A stretch of 61,274 nt of DNA, from assembly GCF_003217495.1 (NCBI RefSeq), contig NZ_QJSW01000029.1, forward strand, positions 1 through 61,274, read 5' to 3'. Below are positions 25,815 through 34,908 of this stretch, piece by piece; within the stretch, counting starts at the first letter, position 1; each line of letters starts with the position of its first letter. Under the pieces are notes generated by a model. That model was not told the origin of the DNA. It was given only the letters and a program-made list of their open reading frames with translations, and searched no databases. The position numbers and the translations under genes are program-made. The stretch is from Paenibacillus barcinonensis (GTDB lineage Bacteria; Bacillota; Bacilli; Paenibacillales; Paenibacillaceae).

Positions 25815-26099
25815 TTAGTTTTGTTGATTCACAATCGCTGTAATCTCTTCATCGAGATCCAGAGTCACATCTTCACGGTACGCTCGAATGTTATATTCGC
25901 TGTGCAGGTAACGCAGAATCGCTTCAATCATGTTGGACTCTACCAAAAACTGACTGCGGCCTTGAATCCAGACCTCTGCGGAATATCCTGTATCTTCTTC
26001 CCAGCTCAGCTCTACATCCACGTCCGTAGGTCGTACACCCTTACGCTCTGCCATGTGAATACAGATCGCATTTACAATCTCATCCATACTCAGAACCAT
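25815..26099 (-). CDS. DUF2653/YxcD-like protein
   Basis: A 94-residue protein starting MVLSMDEIVNAICIHMAER and containing VELSWEEDTGYSAEVWI and the acidic end LDLDEEITAIV. This matches the YxcD (DUF2653) family of Bacillales, which has no known function. The start lies 5 bases after the stop of the upstream gene, so it is translationally coupled; the ATG at 26087 is an alternative. Confidence 0.75.
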   Translation of the reverse strand: MVLSMDEIVNAICIHMAERKGVRPTDVDVELSWEEDTGYSAEVWIQGRSQFLVESNMIEAILRYLHSEYNIRAYREDVTLDLDEEITAIVNQQN

Positions 26100-26104
26100 A
26101 GAGC

Positions 26105-26605
26105 TTAGTACCGTCCGTTTCTGTTACGATCATCGTCGCGATCATCGCGGCGGTCATAACGGCCATCAGCTGCAGGTTTGCGGCGATTCGTAATGGCTCT
26201 GAACAGTGCCATAGCCAGCATGACAATCAGCATAATAGCAGCCACGTTTACGAGCAGACCGAGAATGTTACCAAATGCTCCCATGTTGCCGAACAATCCG
26301 CCAAACAACATACCTGCCAGACCACCCAGCATCATACCTTTCATAAATCCGCCGCCACCGCCGAAGAATCCACCACGGTTGTTGGCTGCTGCGCCAGTAT
26401 TGGAATTGTTACGCGAATTGGACTGACTTACGTTATTGTCTGATTTTTTAGGGGTGTTAGTATAACTTTTAGTTCCAGATTTGAAACCGCCGCCGCCCCG
26501 TCTTGCATCAGCACTGTCCGGATTCGTAACACCAACGGTTGCAAACAAAAGGGTAAATGCCATAAAAACCATCATGAGATGTTTCATTCCGAATTTTTTC
26601 TTCAT
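26105..26605 (-). CDS. Exported or membrane protein with Gly-rich region
   Basis: A 166-residue protein. It begins with a signal sequence (MKKKFGMKHLMMVFMAFTLLFATVG), then RRGGGGFKSG, a Ser/Asn-rich stretch, a Gly/Phe-rich stretch and a hydrophobic helix (GNILGLLVNVAAIMLIVMLAMAL), and ends in an Asp/Arg-rich tail. The layout resembles the N-terminal part of Tim44-like bacterial proteins, without their main domain. The start at 26605 opens with the signal peptide; the frame reaches 15 residues further upstream. It heads a two-gene unit with the YxcD-like gene. No function is proposed. Confidence 0.7.
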   Translation of the reverse strand: MKKKFGMKHLMMVFMAFTLLFATVGVTNPDSADARRGGGGFKSGTKSYTNTPKKSDNNVSQSNSRNNSNTGAAANNRGGFFGGGGGFMKGMMLGGLAGMLFGGLFGNMGAFGNILGLLVNVAAIMLIVMLAMALFRAITNRRKPAADGRYDRRDDRDDDRNRNGRY

Positions 26606-26706
26606 TGTATAGATCGTAACCCCCTGATTAAAATTGTTTGATTCGCCCAAAAATGGGCCTTACTCAAGTAATACGGTTAACTTGCTGGAACGTTTCAAAA
26701 TTTAAA

Positions 26707-27273
26707 TTAAATTTCTGAAATACTTGGAGTGGGGTCCTGAATGGCCGCTTGACCATCGAGAAGCTGTGTCACCCAATTACACCATTCCAGACCGGTTTGG
26801 GCGTTCATGAGCCCTTTCTGTACCAGGATGTAACTGCCGAATTCACGGCTGCCTACGCGAAGGTTGTCCTGAGGTATACGTGATTTCAGATCTTCAAAAT
26901 ACCGTATCCGCTCCATAAACCAGCTCTTGCGCTCATTCAGAATACGTCTCATGCTTCCATCTTCAGCGATGCCAACACAAAGAATACGCAGATTGAATTC
27001 ATCACGTGTCACGGGTGCAGTAACTGGAGTAATCATCCACTCCAGCAACTTTTGAATGCCTTTATCCGTAACTGCATACATTTTTTTGTCCGGCTTGTCA
27101 GACTGTTGTACCCAGCGGGAGGCGAGTAACTCATTGTTTTCCATCTTGGACAGGAGCGGGTAAATCTGGCTGTGTTTGGCCTGCCAATGCGGCTGAATCT
27201 TCAGCATCAGATCATAACCGGAAGACTCCTCGCGGGTAAGCAGCCCGAGCAATCCGTAGGAAAGTATGTTCAT
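26707..27273 (-). CDS. PadR family transcriptional regulator
   Basis: A 188-residue regulator. The winged helix is at the N-terminus: MNILSYGLLGLLTREESSGYDL, then HSQIYPLLSKMENNELL, the PadR signature. The C-terminal half is helical (PadR_C/Vir-like dimer domain). The start at 27273 is preceded by AAGGAG with 8 bases; the upstream ATG at 27279 is too close to it. PadR proteins repress phenolic acid or multidrug genes. The target is unknown. Confidence 0.87.
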   Translation of the reverse strand: MNILSYGLLGLLTREESSGYDLMLKIQPHWQAKHSQIYPLLSKMENNELLASRWVQQSDKPDKKMYAVTDKGIQKLLEWMITPVTAPVTRDEFNLRILCVGIAEDGSMRRILNERKSWFMERIRYFEDLKSRIPQDNLRVGSREFGSYILVQKGLMNAQTGLEWCNWVTQLLDGQAAIQDPTPSISEI

Positions 27274-27404
27274 GCACATGTCTCCTTAATATTAGGGCTG
27301 GGTCAAGGAAAACAATCTTTTTGCTTTCGTTGACCGCTTTCATAAAAGTGTACACTGAAACTGTATGGTTTGACAACCTGACAGCTTAACTGCCTTAATT
27401 TAGA

Positions 27405-27433
27405 CAAAAAAAAGCAGACCCAAGGGTCCGCCA
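27405..27433 (-). terminator. Terminator after the carbonic anhydrase
   Basis: On the minus strand GCGGACCC pairs with GGGTCTGC, followed by eight Ts. Confidence 0.9.
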
Positions 27434-27446
27434 GTGTAAAATATTT

Positions 27447-28022
27447 TTAGAGAGATGCCTGTTCTTCGTACCCGTCAGCAACAAGATCGAGCTTACCTGT
27501 GTAAGAATCAATAACCATGCCGTGAACAGGCACATTTTGTGGAAGCAGGGGATGCTTCTTAATGACTTGCACAGTACCTTTTACCCCTTCTTCGACGCTG
27601 TCAAACCCGCGCAGCCATTTTTGCAGACGAATGCCGGAGTTTTCCAGTGTAGACATGACTTCCTTGGAAACACCGCGTTCCTCCATATGACCAATCATCG
27701 TTTCTGCATGCAGTGACGCCATGCCACATTCCGTATGTCCGACGACGAGAACCTCATCTGCGCCCAGTTCATAGATGGCTACCAGAACGGAACGCATAAC
27801 ACTTCCGAAGGGTTGAGAGATAATCGCACCGGCGTTTTTAATAATTTTCACATCGCCATTCTTCAGATTCATGGCTTTGGGCAGCAACTCGACCAGACGG
27901 GTATCCATACAAGTGATGATGACCATCTTTTTGGTTGGAAACTTGCTAGCCGTATACTTCTCGTATTCTTTAGTCTCGACAAATGATTGGTTGTGTTGCA
28001 AAATCTCTTGAATGTTATTCAT
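27447..28022 (-). CDS. Beta-class carbonic anhydrase
   Basis: A 191-residue enzyme that interconverts CO2 and bicarbonate. Zinc ligands are in ITCMDTRL (Cys, with the Asp-Arg dyad) and VVGHTECGM (His and Cys). The short length and MDTRLVELLPKAMNL are typical of the beta-class group with a compact C-terminus. The start at 28022 gives 8 bases after AGGAGG; the ATG at 28028 is only 2 bases away. A strong terminator follows the stop. Confidence 0.92.
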   Translation of the reverse strand: MNNIQEILQHNQSFVETKEYEKYTASKFPTKKMVIITCMDTRLVELLPKAMNLKNGDVKIIKNAGAIISQPFGSVMRSVLVAIYELGADEVLVVGHTECGMASLHAETMIGHMEERGVSKEVMSTLENSGIRLQKWLRGFDSVEEGVKGTVQVIKKHPLLPQNVPVHGMVIDSYTGKLDLVADGYEEQASL

Positions 28023-28244
28023 GTCCATTGCCTCCTGTTATCCAATACGACGAGCACGGCTACTTGCATGAGCAGCTTGTCCTACACGCCCTTGATTAGT
28101 GTTTGGGATATCGTCATCCGCAGACCACGATCCTTTTTTTAGAAGAATAATGCAATATGCTTCTGTCAAAAGTTGATTATACGCAATGCAAAAAGTATCA
28201 TCAATAGGGTGTACACATTTTTTTTTGAAGAGGTGAGCGTTACC

Positions 28245-29759
28245 ATGGAAAAACAAATACAGCAGCAGCTGCAATCCTTCCTTATTTTGACCCGTAAAAT
28301 TAAAAGTTATCATGAAGCCATTGGTTTGCTTCACTGGGACTTGCGCACAGGTGCGCCGAAAAAAGGCGTGCCAACCCGTTCGGAAACCTTAGGTATGCTA
28401 TCTACCGAAGCCTTCAAACTGCAAACATCGGATGAAATGAAGGCATATCTGGAACAATTGTCTCAGCCGGAAGTGCTGGAGCAGCTTGAAGATCACGACC
28501 GTCGTCTCGTACAAGAGTGTAAAAAGGAATATGACCGCAGTCAGTCGGTTCCGCCGGAAAAAGTACAAGCCTATACCGTGCTTACAGCCAAATCGGAGAC
28601 GGCCTGGGAGGATGCCAAACATCAAAGTGATTATGCTGGCTTCTCACCTTACCTTACGGAGATCGTCAAGCTCAAACAGGAGTTTATCGACTACTGGGGT
28701 GTGAAGGATACAAGATATGATACGTTGCTTGATATGTATGAACCAGACCTGACTGTTGAAAAGGTGGATGCTGTGTTTGCACGCCTCAAAGCTCGTCTCG
28801 TTCCACTTCAGGAGAAGATTAACGCTTCCGGGAACAAGCCGAAGACGGAGTTTCTACAGCAAATGTTTGATCCCAAGCAGCAGGAGAAGTTCAGTCTGTT
28901 CATTCTGGAGCAGATGGGGTATGACTTTGAAGCAGGTCGTCTTGATGAAAGTGTGCATCCATTTGCGACAGGGCTTAATCCGGGTGACGTTCGTATTACA
29001 ACGAACTATCTGCAGGATGATGTCACCAGTGCGATTTTCAGTTCATTGCATGAAGGTGGACATGCGCTCTACGAACAAAATATTGACGAGAGCCTGGCGG
29101 GCACACTGCTTGCTGAGGGTACCTCGATGGGGATACATGAGTCCCAGTCCAGATTGTGGGAAAACATGATCGGTCGCAGTCTGCCGTTCTGGACGCGTTA
29201 TTATCAAGATCTGCAGCAACACTTTCCGCAGCTGAGTGAAGTGAAGCTGGAGGATTTCTATCGTGCCATTAACCGGGTGGAAAGCTCACTGATTCGGATC
29301 GAAGCGGATGAGCTGACCTACAATCTGCACATTATTATTCGCTATGAAATTGAGAAGATGCTGTTTAATGAAGGTCTTGCGGTGAAGGACTTGCCGGAAA
29401 CGTGGAATGCCAAATATAAAGAGTATCTTGGAATTATGCCGACCAATGACGGTGAGGGTGTTCTGCAGGATGTACATTGGTCCGGCGGCGATTTCGGTTA
29501 TTTTGCCTCCTATTCTCTTGGTAACATGTATGCGGCGCAAATGATGCATACGCTGCGTAAGGAAATGCCTGAGCTGGACAGCCTGATTGCTGCAGGTAAT
29601 CTGATCCCGATTAAAGCGTGGCTTACTGACAAAATCTATCGGTACGGCAAGAGCCGCACACCTTCCGAATTGATTCTGGCTGTTACGGGTGAAGAGTTGA
29701 ATCCGGATTATCTGGCTGACTATTTGGAAGCCAAATATACTGAAATTTATAATCTGTAA
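28245..29759 (+). CDS. M32 family metallocarboxypeptidase
   Basis: A 504-residue cytoplasmic zinc carboxypeptidase of family M32 (Taq carboxypeptidase). The zinc motif is HEGGH in SSLHEGGHALYEQ, with the third ligand in the helix SLIRIEADELTYNLH; the N-terminal LHWDLRTGAP is conserved. It removes C-terminal residues from peptides. The start at 28245 follows GAGGTGAGCG; the 24 residues before it in the frame have no family match. It is divergent from the carbonic anhydrase gene. A terminator follows. Confidence 0.93.
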   Translation: MEKQIQQQLQSFLILTRKIKSYHEAIGLLHWDLRTGAPKKGVPTRSETLGMLSTEAFKLQTSDEMKAYLEQLSQPEVLEQLEDHDRRLVQECKKEYDRSQSVPPEKVQAYTVLTAKSETAWEDAKHQSDYAGFSPYLTEIVKLKQEFIDYWGVKDTRYDTLLDMYEPDLTVEKVDAVFARLKARLVPLQEKINASGNKPKTEFLQQMFDPKQQEKFSLFILEQMGYDFEAGRLDESVHPFATGLNPGDVRITTNYLQDDVTSAIFSSLHEGGHALYEQNIDESLAGTLLAEGTSMGIHESQSRLWENMIGRSLPFWTRYYQDLQQHFPQLSEVKLEDFYRAINRVESSLIRIEADELTYNLHIIIRYEIEKMLFNEGLAVKDLPETWNAKYKEYLGIMPTNDGEGVLQDVHWSGGDFGYFASYSLGNMYAAQMMHTLRKEMPELDSLIAAGNLIPIKAWLTDKIYRYGKSRTPSELILAVTGEELNPDYLADYLEAKYTEIYNL

Positions 29760-29768
29760 TGTGCTATA

Positions 29769-29811
29769 AGCAGGTCCGCCGGAAACTTTCTGGTTGACCT
29801 GCTTTTTTTTG
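29769..29811 (+). terminator. Rho-independent terminator
   Basis: AGCAGGTC pairs with GACCTGCT, with an inner CC/GG pair, followed by eight Ts. Confidence 0.9.
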
Positions 29812-29887
29812 TGTGCAAGTTCTTAACCTTTTACTGGGCCCCGGCATATCCATAGTAGAGAGAAATGGCTAAAAGGAGGGACATGTG

Positions 29888-30895
29888 ATGAAATATACGC
29901 CATGGTTTATTCGGGGCATTGTGATCCTGCTGATTCTCATTGTTGCGCTGACGAGCTGCAATAAGGAAGAGAACGAAGCCAGGATTACGATTGGTGAAGT
30001 AACACGCTCTGTATTTTACGCGCCAGAATATGTTGCAGCGGCTCAAGGTTTTTTTGCAGAGGAAGGGCTTGAGGTTGATATACAAACAACGGCTGGCGGA
30101 GATAAAACGATGGCTGCCTTGCTTGCGGGTTCGGTAGATATTGCGCTCGTTGGCGCGGAGACCTCCATCTATGTGTATCAGCAGGGAGCGGAGGACCCGG
30201 TCATTAATTTTGCTCAGCTGACCCAGACGGACGGAACGTTTCTGTTTGCACGAAATGCTCAGGACAGCTTTGATTGGGAGCAATTAAAGCAGAGTGTATT
30301 TCTCGGTCAACGCAAGGGCGGAATGCCACAAATGGCTGGAGAGTTCGTATTAAATAAACATGGCATTAACCCGTCCAGTGATCTGGAGCTGATTCAGAAT
30401 GTAGATTTTGCGAATATTGCGTCAGCCTTTGCTTCAGGCACGGGTGATTACGTACAGCTGTTTGAGCCACAAGCGTCAATCTTTGAACAGGAGGGCCGCG
30501 GTAAGGTGGTGGCATCGTTCGGAACGGAGAGCGGACATCTGCCTTATACCGTTTTTATGACAAAGCAAAGCTATTTGAACGAGAACAAGGAGCTTGTGCA
30601 GAAATTCACGAATGCACTTCACAAGGCTCAATTGTGGGTGGATTCACATACAGCAGAAGAGATTGCGGAAGTGATCAAGCCATTTTTCAAAGATATTGAC
30701 CCGGCGATTTTGACCAGCAGTGTGAGTCGTTACAAGGAACAGGGAACTTACGCAACAGACCCGATCATTGATGAGCAGGAATGGAACAATCTGCTGGATG
30801 TAATGACCGCTGCGGGGGAATTAAAACAAAAAGTCGAACTGAATACCATTGTAGATTCAACCTTTGCAGAACAGGCGAAAGCCTTGGCTCCCTGA
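29888..30895 (+). CDS. ABC transporter substrate-binding lipoprotein (SsuA/ThiY-like)
   Basis: A 335-residue lipoprotein. The signal peptide ends in a lipobox (VALTSC), so it is anchored outside the membrane. The mature part has the two-lobed fold of the NMT1/SsuA group (VFYAPEYVAAAQGFF, TMAALLAGSVDIALVG). These proteins bind sulfonates, nitrate, pyrimidine precursors or other small organics; the ligand is unknown. The ATG at 29888 lies 7 bases after AAAGGAGG. It is followed by the matching ATPase and permease. Confidence 0.87.
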   Translation: MKYTPWFIRGIVILLILIVALTSCNKEENEARITIGEVTRSVFYAPEYVAAAQGFFAEEGLEVDIQTTAGGDKTMAALLAGSVDIALVGAETSIYVYQQGAEDPVINFAQLTQTDGTFLFARNAQDSFDWEQLKQSVFLGQRKGGMPQMAGEFVLNKHGINPSSDLELIQNVDFANIASAFASGTGDYVQLFEPQASIFEQEGRGKVVASFGTESGHLPYTVFMTKQSYLNENKELVQKFTNALHKAQLWVDSHTAEEIAEVIKPFFKDIDPAILTSSVSRYKEQGTYATDPIIDEQEWNNLLDVMTAAGELKQKVELNTIVDSTFAEQAKALAP

Positions 30896-31004
30896 GTAAT
30901 GCAAGTAGAACCAGTAGAGCAACAAGCCCAAGAAGTAGGATGGATGCAACGATAGCAATACAAGCTAGAGTAAATTCAGGATTCAGGGAAGGAAGTGAGC
31001 CGTC

Positions 31005-31799
31005 ATGCCTGATTCCGGGAATGTGATCCGACTGGAAAATATCTCTCAAGTCTATGTCAGTGAGCGCGAAGCATCATTAGTCATTGAGGATGTCAGTCTG
31101 GAGATCGGGCAAGGGGAGTTTGTCAGTCTGGTTGGCCCCAGCGGCTGTGGCAAAACTACGTTATTGTCCATCATTGCTGGACTGCTTCCTCCTACGCGAG
31201 GAAAGGTTGAGGTGGAGGGAAGCTCGGTTCAAGGGCCTTCATCCCGGATTGGTTACATGCTACAGCAGGATTATCTGTTTCCATGGCGTACCATTCTGGA
31301 TAACGCACTGATCGGACTTGAGTTGACGGGCAATCTGAATGCACAGAGCAGGGAACGGACGCGGGAGCTTCTCGCAAGTATGGGCCTTGGCGGGACTGAA
31401 GAGCAGTACCCTTCTGAATTGTCCGGGGGCATGCGACAGCGGGTGGCTCTGGTGCGAACGCTTGCTACCGATCCTGCCATTCTGCTGCTGGATGAGCCAT
31501 TCTCGGCGCTGGATTACCAAACGAAGCTGCAGTTGGAGGATCTTGTCTCCGATACGTTAAAAGAGTACGACAAAACCTCCGTGCTGGTTACGCACGATTT
31601 GTCTGAAGCCATTGCGGTCAGTGACCGGGTTATTGTACTGGACCGTAATCCTGGCCGTATCCGGCGCGAGTTTGTTATCCCGGACAACATTCGTATGGCG
31701 CAGCCCTTTTATGCAAGGGAGCAGGCTGGCTTTAATGAGCTGTTCCAATCACTCTGGAACGAACTCGTTCAGTCTGGAGGAGGTGAGAAAGATACGTGA
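31005..31799 (+). CDS. ABC transporter ATP-binding protein
   Basis: A 264-residue ATPase. Walker A is GPSGCGKTT, the Q-loop is in MLQQDYLFPW, the signature is LSGGMRQRV, Walker B is AILLLDEPFSALD, and the switch His is in VTHDL. The sequence belongs to the SsuB/TauB/NrtD group. It lies 109 bases after the binding protein and overlaps the start of the permease. The ribosome site is GGAAGGAAG. Confidence 0.93.
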   Translation: MPDSGNVIRLENISQVYVSEREASLVIEDVSLEIGQGEFVSLVGPSGCGKTTLLSIIAGLLPPTRGKVEVEGSSVQGPSSRIGYMLQQDYLFPWRTILDNALIGLELTGNLNAQSRERTRELLASMGLGGTEEQYPSELSGGMRQRVALVRTLATDPAILLLDEPFSALDYQTKLQLEDLVSDTLKEYDKTSVLVTHDLSEAIAVSDRVIVLDRNPGRIRREFVIPDNIRMAQPFYAREQAGFNELFQSLWNELVQSGGGEKDT

Positions 31800-32638
31800 G
31801 ACAGAACGAATCGAAGCAACGGCAGCAGGAAACAAGGGAGGACTGGCTGGAAGAGCTCCATTATAAGCACTTGCGCAAGATGGCAAAGTGGCGGCATCAT
31901 ATTCTTGCGGTGCAGCTGTCGATATTAGTCTGTATGTTCTTGCTGTGGGAGCTGGCTGGCAGAATGCGATGGATTGATGTGCTGCTCTTTAGTTATCCGA
32001 GCAAAATTTTCGGTCAAATTGGCAAGGATGTTGCCAGCGGTGAAATATGGGCACATGTCGGGGTGACCGTTGGTGAGACGGTCGTCGGGTTTTTACTGGG
32101 GACTCTTGTCGGAACGCTGCTTGCTGTTCTGATCTGGTGGTCTCCTTTTTTGTCCAAAGTGCTTGATCCGTATATGGTTGTGTTCAACAGCATGCCCAAG
32201 GTTGCGCTGGGTCCGATTTTTATCGTGATGTTCGGGGCGGGATTTACGGCAATTGTGATGACAACGTTATCCATTACGGTAATTATTACTACACTGGTGG
32301 TTTATAATAGCTTTAATGAGGTTGATCCGAATTATGTTAAGGTGATTCGCACATTTGGCGGGGAGCGCTCCGAGATTTTTGCCAAAGTGGTGTTCCCCGC
32401 TTCATTTCCCACGATTGTATCTACGTTGAAGGTTAACGTGGGCATGGCTTGGGTCGGGGTCATTGTCGGGGAATTTCTGGTAGCCAAACAGGGGCTGGGT
32501 TACTTGATCATATACGGATTCCAGGTGTTTAACTTCACACTGGTGTTATCAAGCCTGCTGATTATTGCGGCGGTAGCTACTGCGATGTATCAAGCGGTGG
32601 TATATGCAGAACGAAAGCTGCTGGCCGGGAGAAGATAG
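31796..32638 (+). CDS. ABC transporter permease
   Basis: A 280-residue integral membrane protein with about six helices. The EAA loop that contacts the ATPase is visible around VKVIRTFGGERSEIFAKVVFPASFP. The N-terminus is a charged cytoplasmic stretch. The start is GTG at 31796, overlapping the ATPase stop by 4 bases, with GGAGGTGAG upstream. With the two previous genes it forms a complete importer of the SsuABC type. Confidence 0.9.
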   Translation: MRQNESKQRQQETREDWLEELHYKHLRKMAKWRHHILAVQLSILVCMFLLWELAGRMRWIDVLLFSYPSKIFGQIGKDVASGEIWAHVGVTVGETVVGFLLGTLVGTLLAVLIWWSPFLSKVLDPYMVVFNSMPKVALGPIFIVMFGAGFTAIVMTTLSITVIITTLVVYNSFNEVDPNYVKVIRTFGGERSEIFAKVVFPASFPTIVSTLKVNVGMAWVGVIVGEFLVAKQGLGYLIIYGFQVFNFTLVLSSLLIIAAVATAMYQAVVYAERKLLAGRR

Positions 32639-33033
32639 AGAAGTGCAGTTAAAGTAAAGCAGCATATGTATACAATTTCACAAGAGGTGTCACGTTGCCC
32701 GTGACCGCAAAATAAAGTACGATATTTGGTAGGAATGATGTGTGCGTGCCAAACAAGAACAACGTATGGACTGACAGGCCGTTTGCAGGTTCTGGTGCTG
32801 ATGCCGTAGCTGCCATGGCAGTATTTCTTCTCTGGGCACATTTCGTGACCGGCATGTTGTGCGCATGCCGGTTGGTGTCGTCTAGTTTGTTACAGGTTGA
32901 GTTATACTACGGATGTGGATGTCGTTACAACTTGATTGAACAGGCGAATACGCTCTGGACAAGCATAACTATAGAGAACGGATGTTACACGGATCGCAAA
33001 CTTTTTTACAGCTTAGAGGAGATGGAATGAGAA
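32639..33033. other. Spacer with hairpin and small ORF
   Basis: About 395 bases without a clear gene. A perfect hairpin, ACCGGCATG ... CATGCCGGT, lies at 32848-32873 with no T-run after it. A frame at 32740-33030 (96 codons) overlaps it, but it has no ribosome site and is Cys-rich and irregular, so I do not call it a gene. A TTATACT box near 32909 could be a promoter for the downstream gene. Confidence 0.5.
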
Positions 33034-34014
33034 ATGGGCTTTAGAGTAATTAAAACCGCAATCGCAGCGTTCATGGCTGTTCTGATTGCTGACTGGTGTC
33101 GCTTGCCAGGGCCAACGTCAGCGGGCTTGCTTGCGATTCTCGGCGTGGATGTCACCAGAAAAAGGAGTATTCGCACCATATCCGCACGGTTCTTTGCATC
33201 CGTGGTCGGACTTTTATTTGCAAGTGTACTTTTTCACTTTCTCGGCTTCCATTATTGGGTGCTTGGTGTTTACATATTAACAGCGTTCCCGGTCATCGTG
33301 CGGGCAGGCTTTAAAGAAGGTATAGTCACAGGGTCTGTCGTTGTGTTTCGGGTGTTTAGCGGCGGGGAGATGGATCTGCATGTGATTCTTGTTCAGATTG
33401 CGTTGCTGTTAATTGGTCTCGGTTCAGCAATGGTAGTCAATCTGGCATATATGCCAGCGGCCGATCCGCAGATGCTGCGCATACGCAAACGGATTGACGA
33501 GCTGTTCTCGAAGATTTTCCAGGAGTTCGCCGCGACATTGCGTAATCCAGATGAGGTGTGGGCAGGCAAGGAGTTAATCGAAGCAGATAAAGCGGTTCTG
33601 GGCGGAATTGAAGCAGCCAAGCGTTCACTTGAAAACCAGGTCATTCATCCGAATGAAGGCTGGAGCGTATACTTCTATATGCGCAAAACGCAGCTGGATT
33701 CCATCCAGCATATGATGCATCTGGTATCCCAGGTATATCAGAGGATGCCACATGCCGAGATGGTATCAGAGCTGTTTGATCAGCTTAGCCGGGATGTATT
33801 AACTGAATCGTACACGGGACGAACGGAAAAATTGCTGGCAGATGTGCAGGAGGAATTCAAGCGAATGGAGCTGCCGGATACGAGAGAAGAGTTCGAGATG
33901 CGATCAGCAATTCTCCAGCTGTGCCGCGAACTAGAGATGTATCTGAAAATCGCCAAGAAGGACAAAGCGCCATCTCCGATATCAGACCGGCCCCAATCTA
34001 CAAACGGATCATAG
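33034..34014 (+). CDS. Aromatic acid exporter family protein (ArAE/DUF939-like)
   Basis: A 326-residue protein. The first ~145 residues are hydrophobic helices beginning MGFRVIKTAIAAFMAVLIADW and followed by GLLAILGVDVTRKRSIR, the pattern of this family. The rest is a cytoplasmic, charged, helical domain. Members are proposed to export aromatic acids or similar molecules. The ATG lies 12 bases after GAGGAG. A possible mother-cell promoter for cotE lies just beyond the stop. Confidence 0.8.
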   Translation: MGFRVIKTAIAAFMAVLIADWCRLPGPTSAGLLAILGVDVTRKRSIRTISARFFASVVGLLFASVLFHFLGFHYWVLGVYILTAFPVIVRAGFKEGIVTGSVVVFRVFSGGEMDLHVILVQIALLLIGLGSAMVVNLAYMPAADPQMLRIRKRIDELFSKIFQEFAATLRNPDEVWAGKELIEADKAVLGGIEAAKRSLENQVIHPNEGWSVYFYMRKTQLDSIQHMMHLVSQVYQRMPHAEMVSELFDQLSRDVLTESYTGRTEKLLADVQEEFKRMELPDTREEFEMRSAILQLCRELEMYLKIAKKDKAPSPISDRPQSTNGS

Positions 34015-34023
34015 AAAATAGTT

Positions 34024-34053
34024 GTCACCCTAGACGGATGTCCTGCATACACT
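34024..34053 (+). promoter_or_regulatory. Candidate sporulation (sigma-E/K) promoter of cotE
   Basis: CATACACT (34046-34053) matches the -10 of mother-cell sigma factors, with GTCACCC 15 bases upstream as a weaker -35. In B. subtilis cotE is under sigma-E. Confidence 0.5.
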
Positions 34054-34085
34054 TTATTGAATGATTGTATGGAGGAGGTTTAAAG

Positions 34086-34646
34086 ATGTCATTGAGTCAT
34101 AAACATCAATGTAGAGAGATTATCACGAAGGCGATCTGCGGCAAAGGTCGTAAGTTCTCTACCGTAACACATACCGTGACTCCGCCTAATGGTCCGACCA
34201 GCATTTTGGGGGCTTGGATTATCAACCACCAGTATGAAGCTGTATCAGCGGGGGACGGAATTGAAGTTATTGGTACTTACGATATCAACATTTGGTATTC
34301 CTATGACCAAAATTCACAGACCGATGTAGCCAAAGAAACGGTATCGTATGTAGAACATGTGCCTTTGTCCTATCTGGACCCGAAACACCGGACTTCCACA
34401 GTCGAGGTATCTGCGGATGCAACGCAGGAGCCGAGCTGTGTGGAAGCCACAGTGTCCGCGGGCGGCGGCAGCGTAATTATCCGGGTTGAGCGGGAATTCG
34501 CTGTAGAGCTCGTAGCTGAAACGAAAGTCTGTGTAAAGGTGTGCACAGATGGCTGCGGTGATTACGAAGACAAGGATTATGACTATGGCAGCGCTGATGG
34601 AGACTATGATGATCTCGATCCGGATCTGCTGGATGATGAGCTGTAA
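34086..34646 (+). CDS. cotE: Outer spore coat morphogenetic protein CotE
   Basis: A 186-residue protein that closely follows B. subtilis CotE: REIITKAICGKGRKFSTVTHT near the start, PTSILGAWIINHQYEA, YDINIWYSYDQNSQT and a long acidic C-terminal tail. CotE is needed to assemble the outer spore coat in the mother cell. The tail here (CTDGCGDYEDKDYDYGSADGD) contains two extra cysteines. The start at 34086 follows GGAGGAGG. Its place upstream of mutS-mutL is the Bacillales arrangement. Confidence 0.93.
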   Translation: MSLSHKHQCREIITKAICGKGRKFSTVTHTVTPPNGPTSILGAWIINHQYEAVSAGDGIEVIGTYDINIWYSYDQNSQTDVAKETVSYVEHVPLSYLDPKHRTSTVEVSADATQEPSCVEATVSAGGGSVIIRVEREFAVELVAETKVCVKVCTDGCGDYEDKDYDYGSADGDYDDLDPDLLDDEL

Positions 34647-34715
34647 AGTCGCTCAATCCCTGGTTTGAATGTTTTTCTTATAACCTAAGGTATTATATGC
34701 ACCATCAGGTGCAGT

Positions 34716-34745
34716 GAAGAGGGCGTAAGCCCTCTTTCTTTCATA
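34716..34745 (+). terminator. Terminator after cotE
   Basis: GAAGAGGGC pairs with GCCCTCTTTC across GTAA, followed by a T-rich stretch. A second short hairpin, GCACC-GGTGC, precedes it at 34699-34712. Confidence 0.8.
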
Positions 34746-34908
34746 AAAGATGAAAAATGGGTTGTGGCGAGCCTGAATTGGCCTGAAGAACCTTGACGGG
34801 AAGGCTCCGCAGCTGTGGGGTCTTTTTTTCAACGGAAAGAAAGGTCTGATTATATAAGCTGCACTACTCATTTACAGGTGAACGGAGAAGACAGGAAGGG
34901 GGGACGAG

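Noticed and set aside
32740..33030. 96-codon ORF before the ArAE gene
   Set aside because: No ribosome site, irregular Cys-rich composition, and it overlaps a hairpin; more likely chance.
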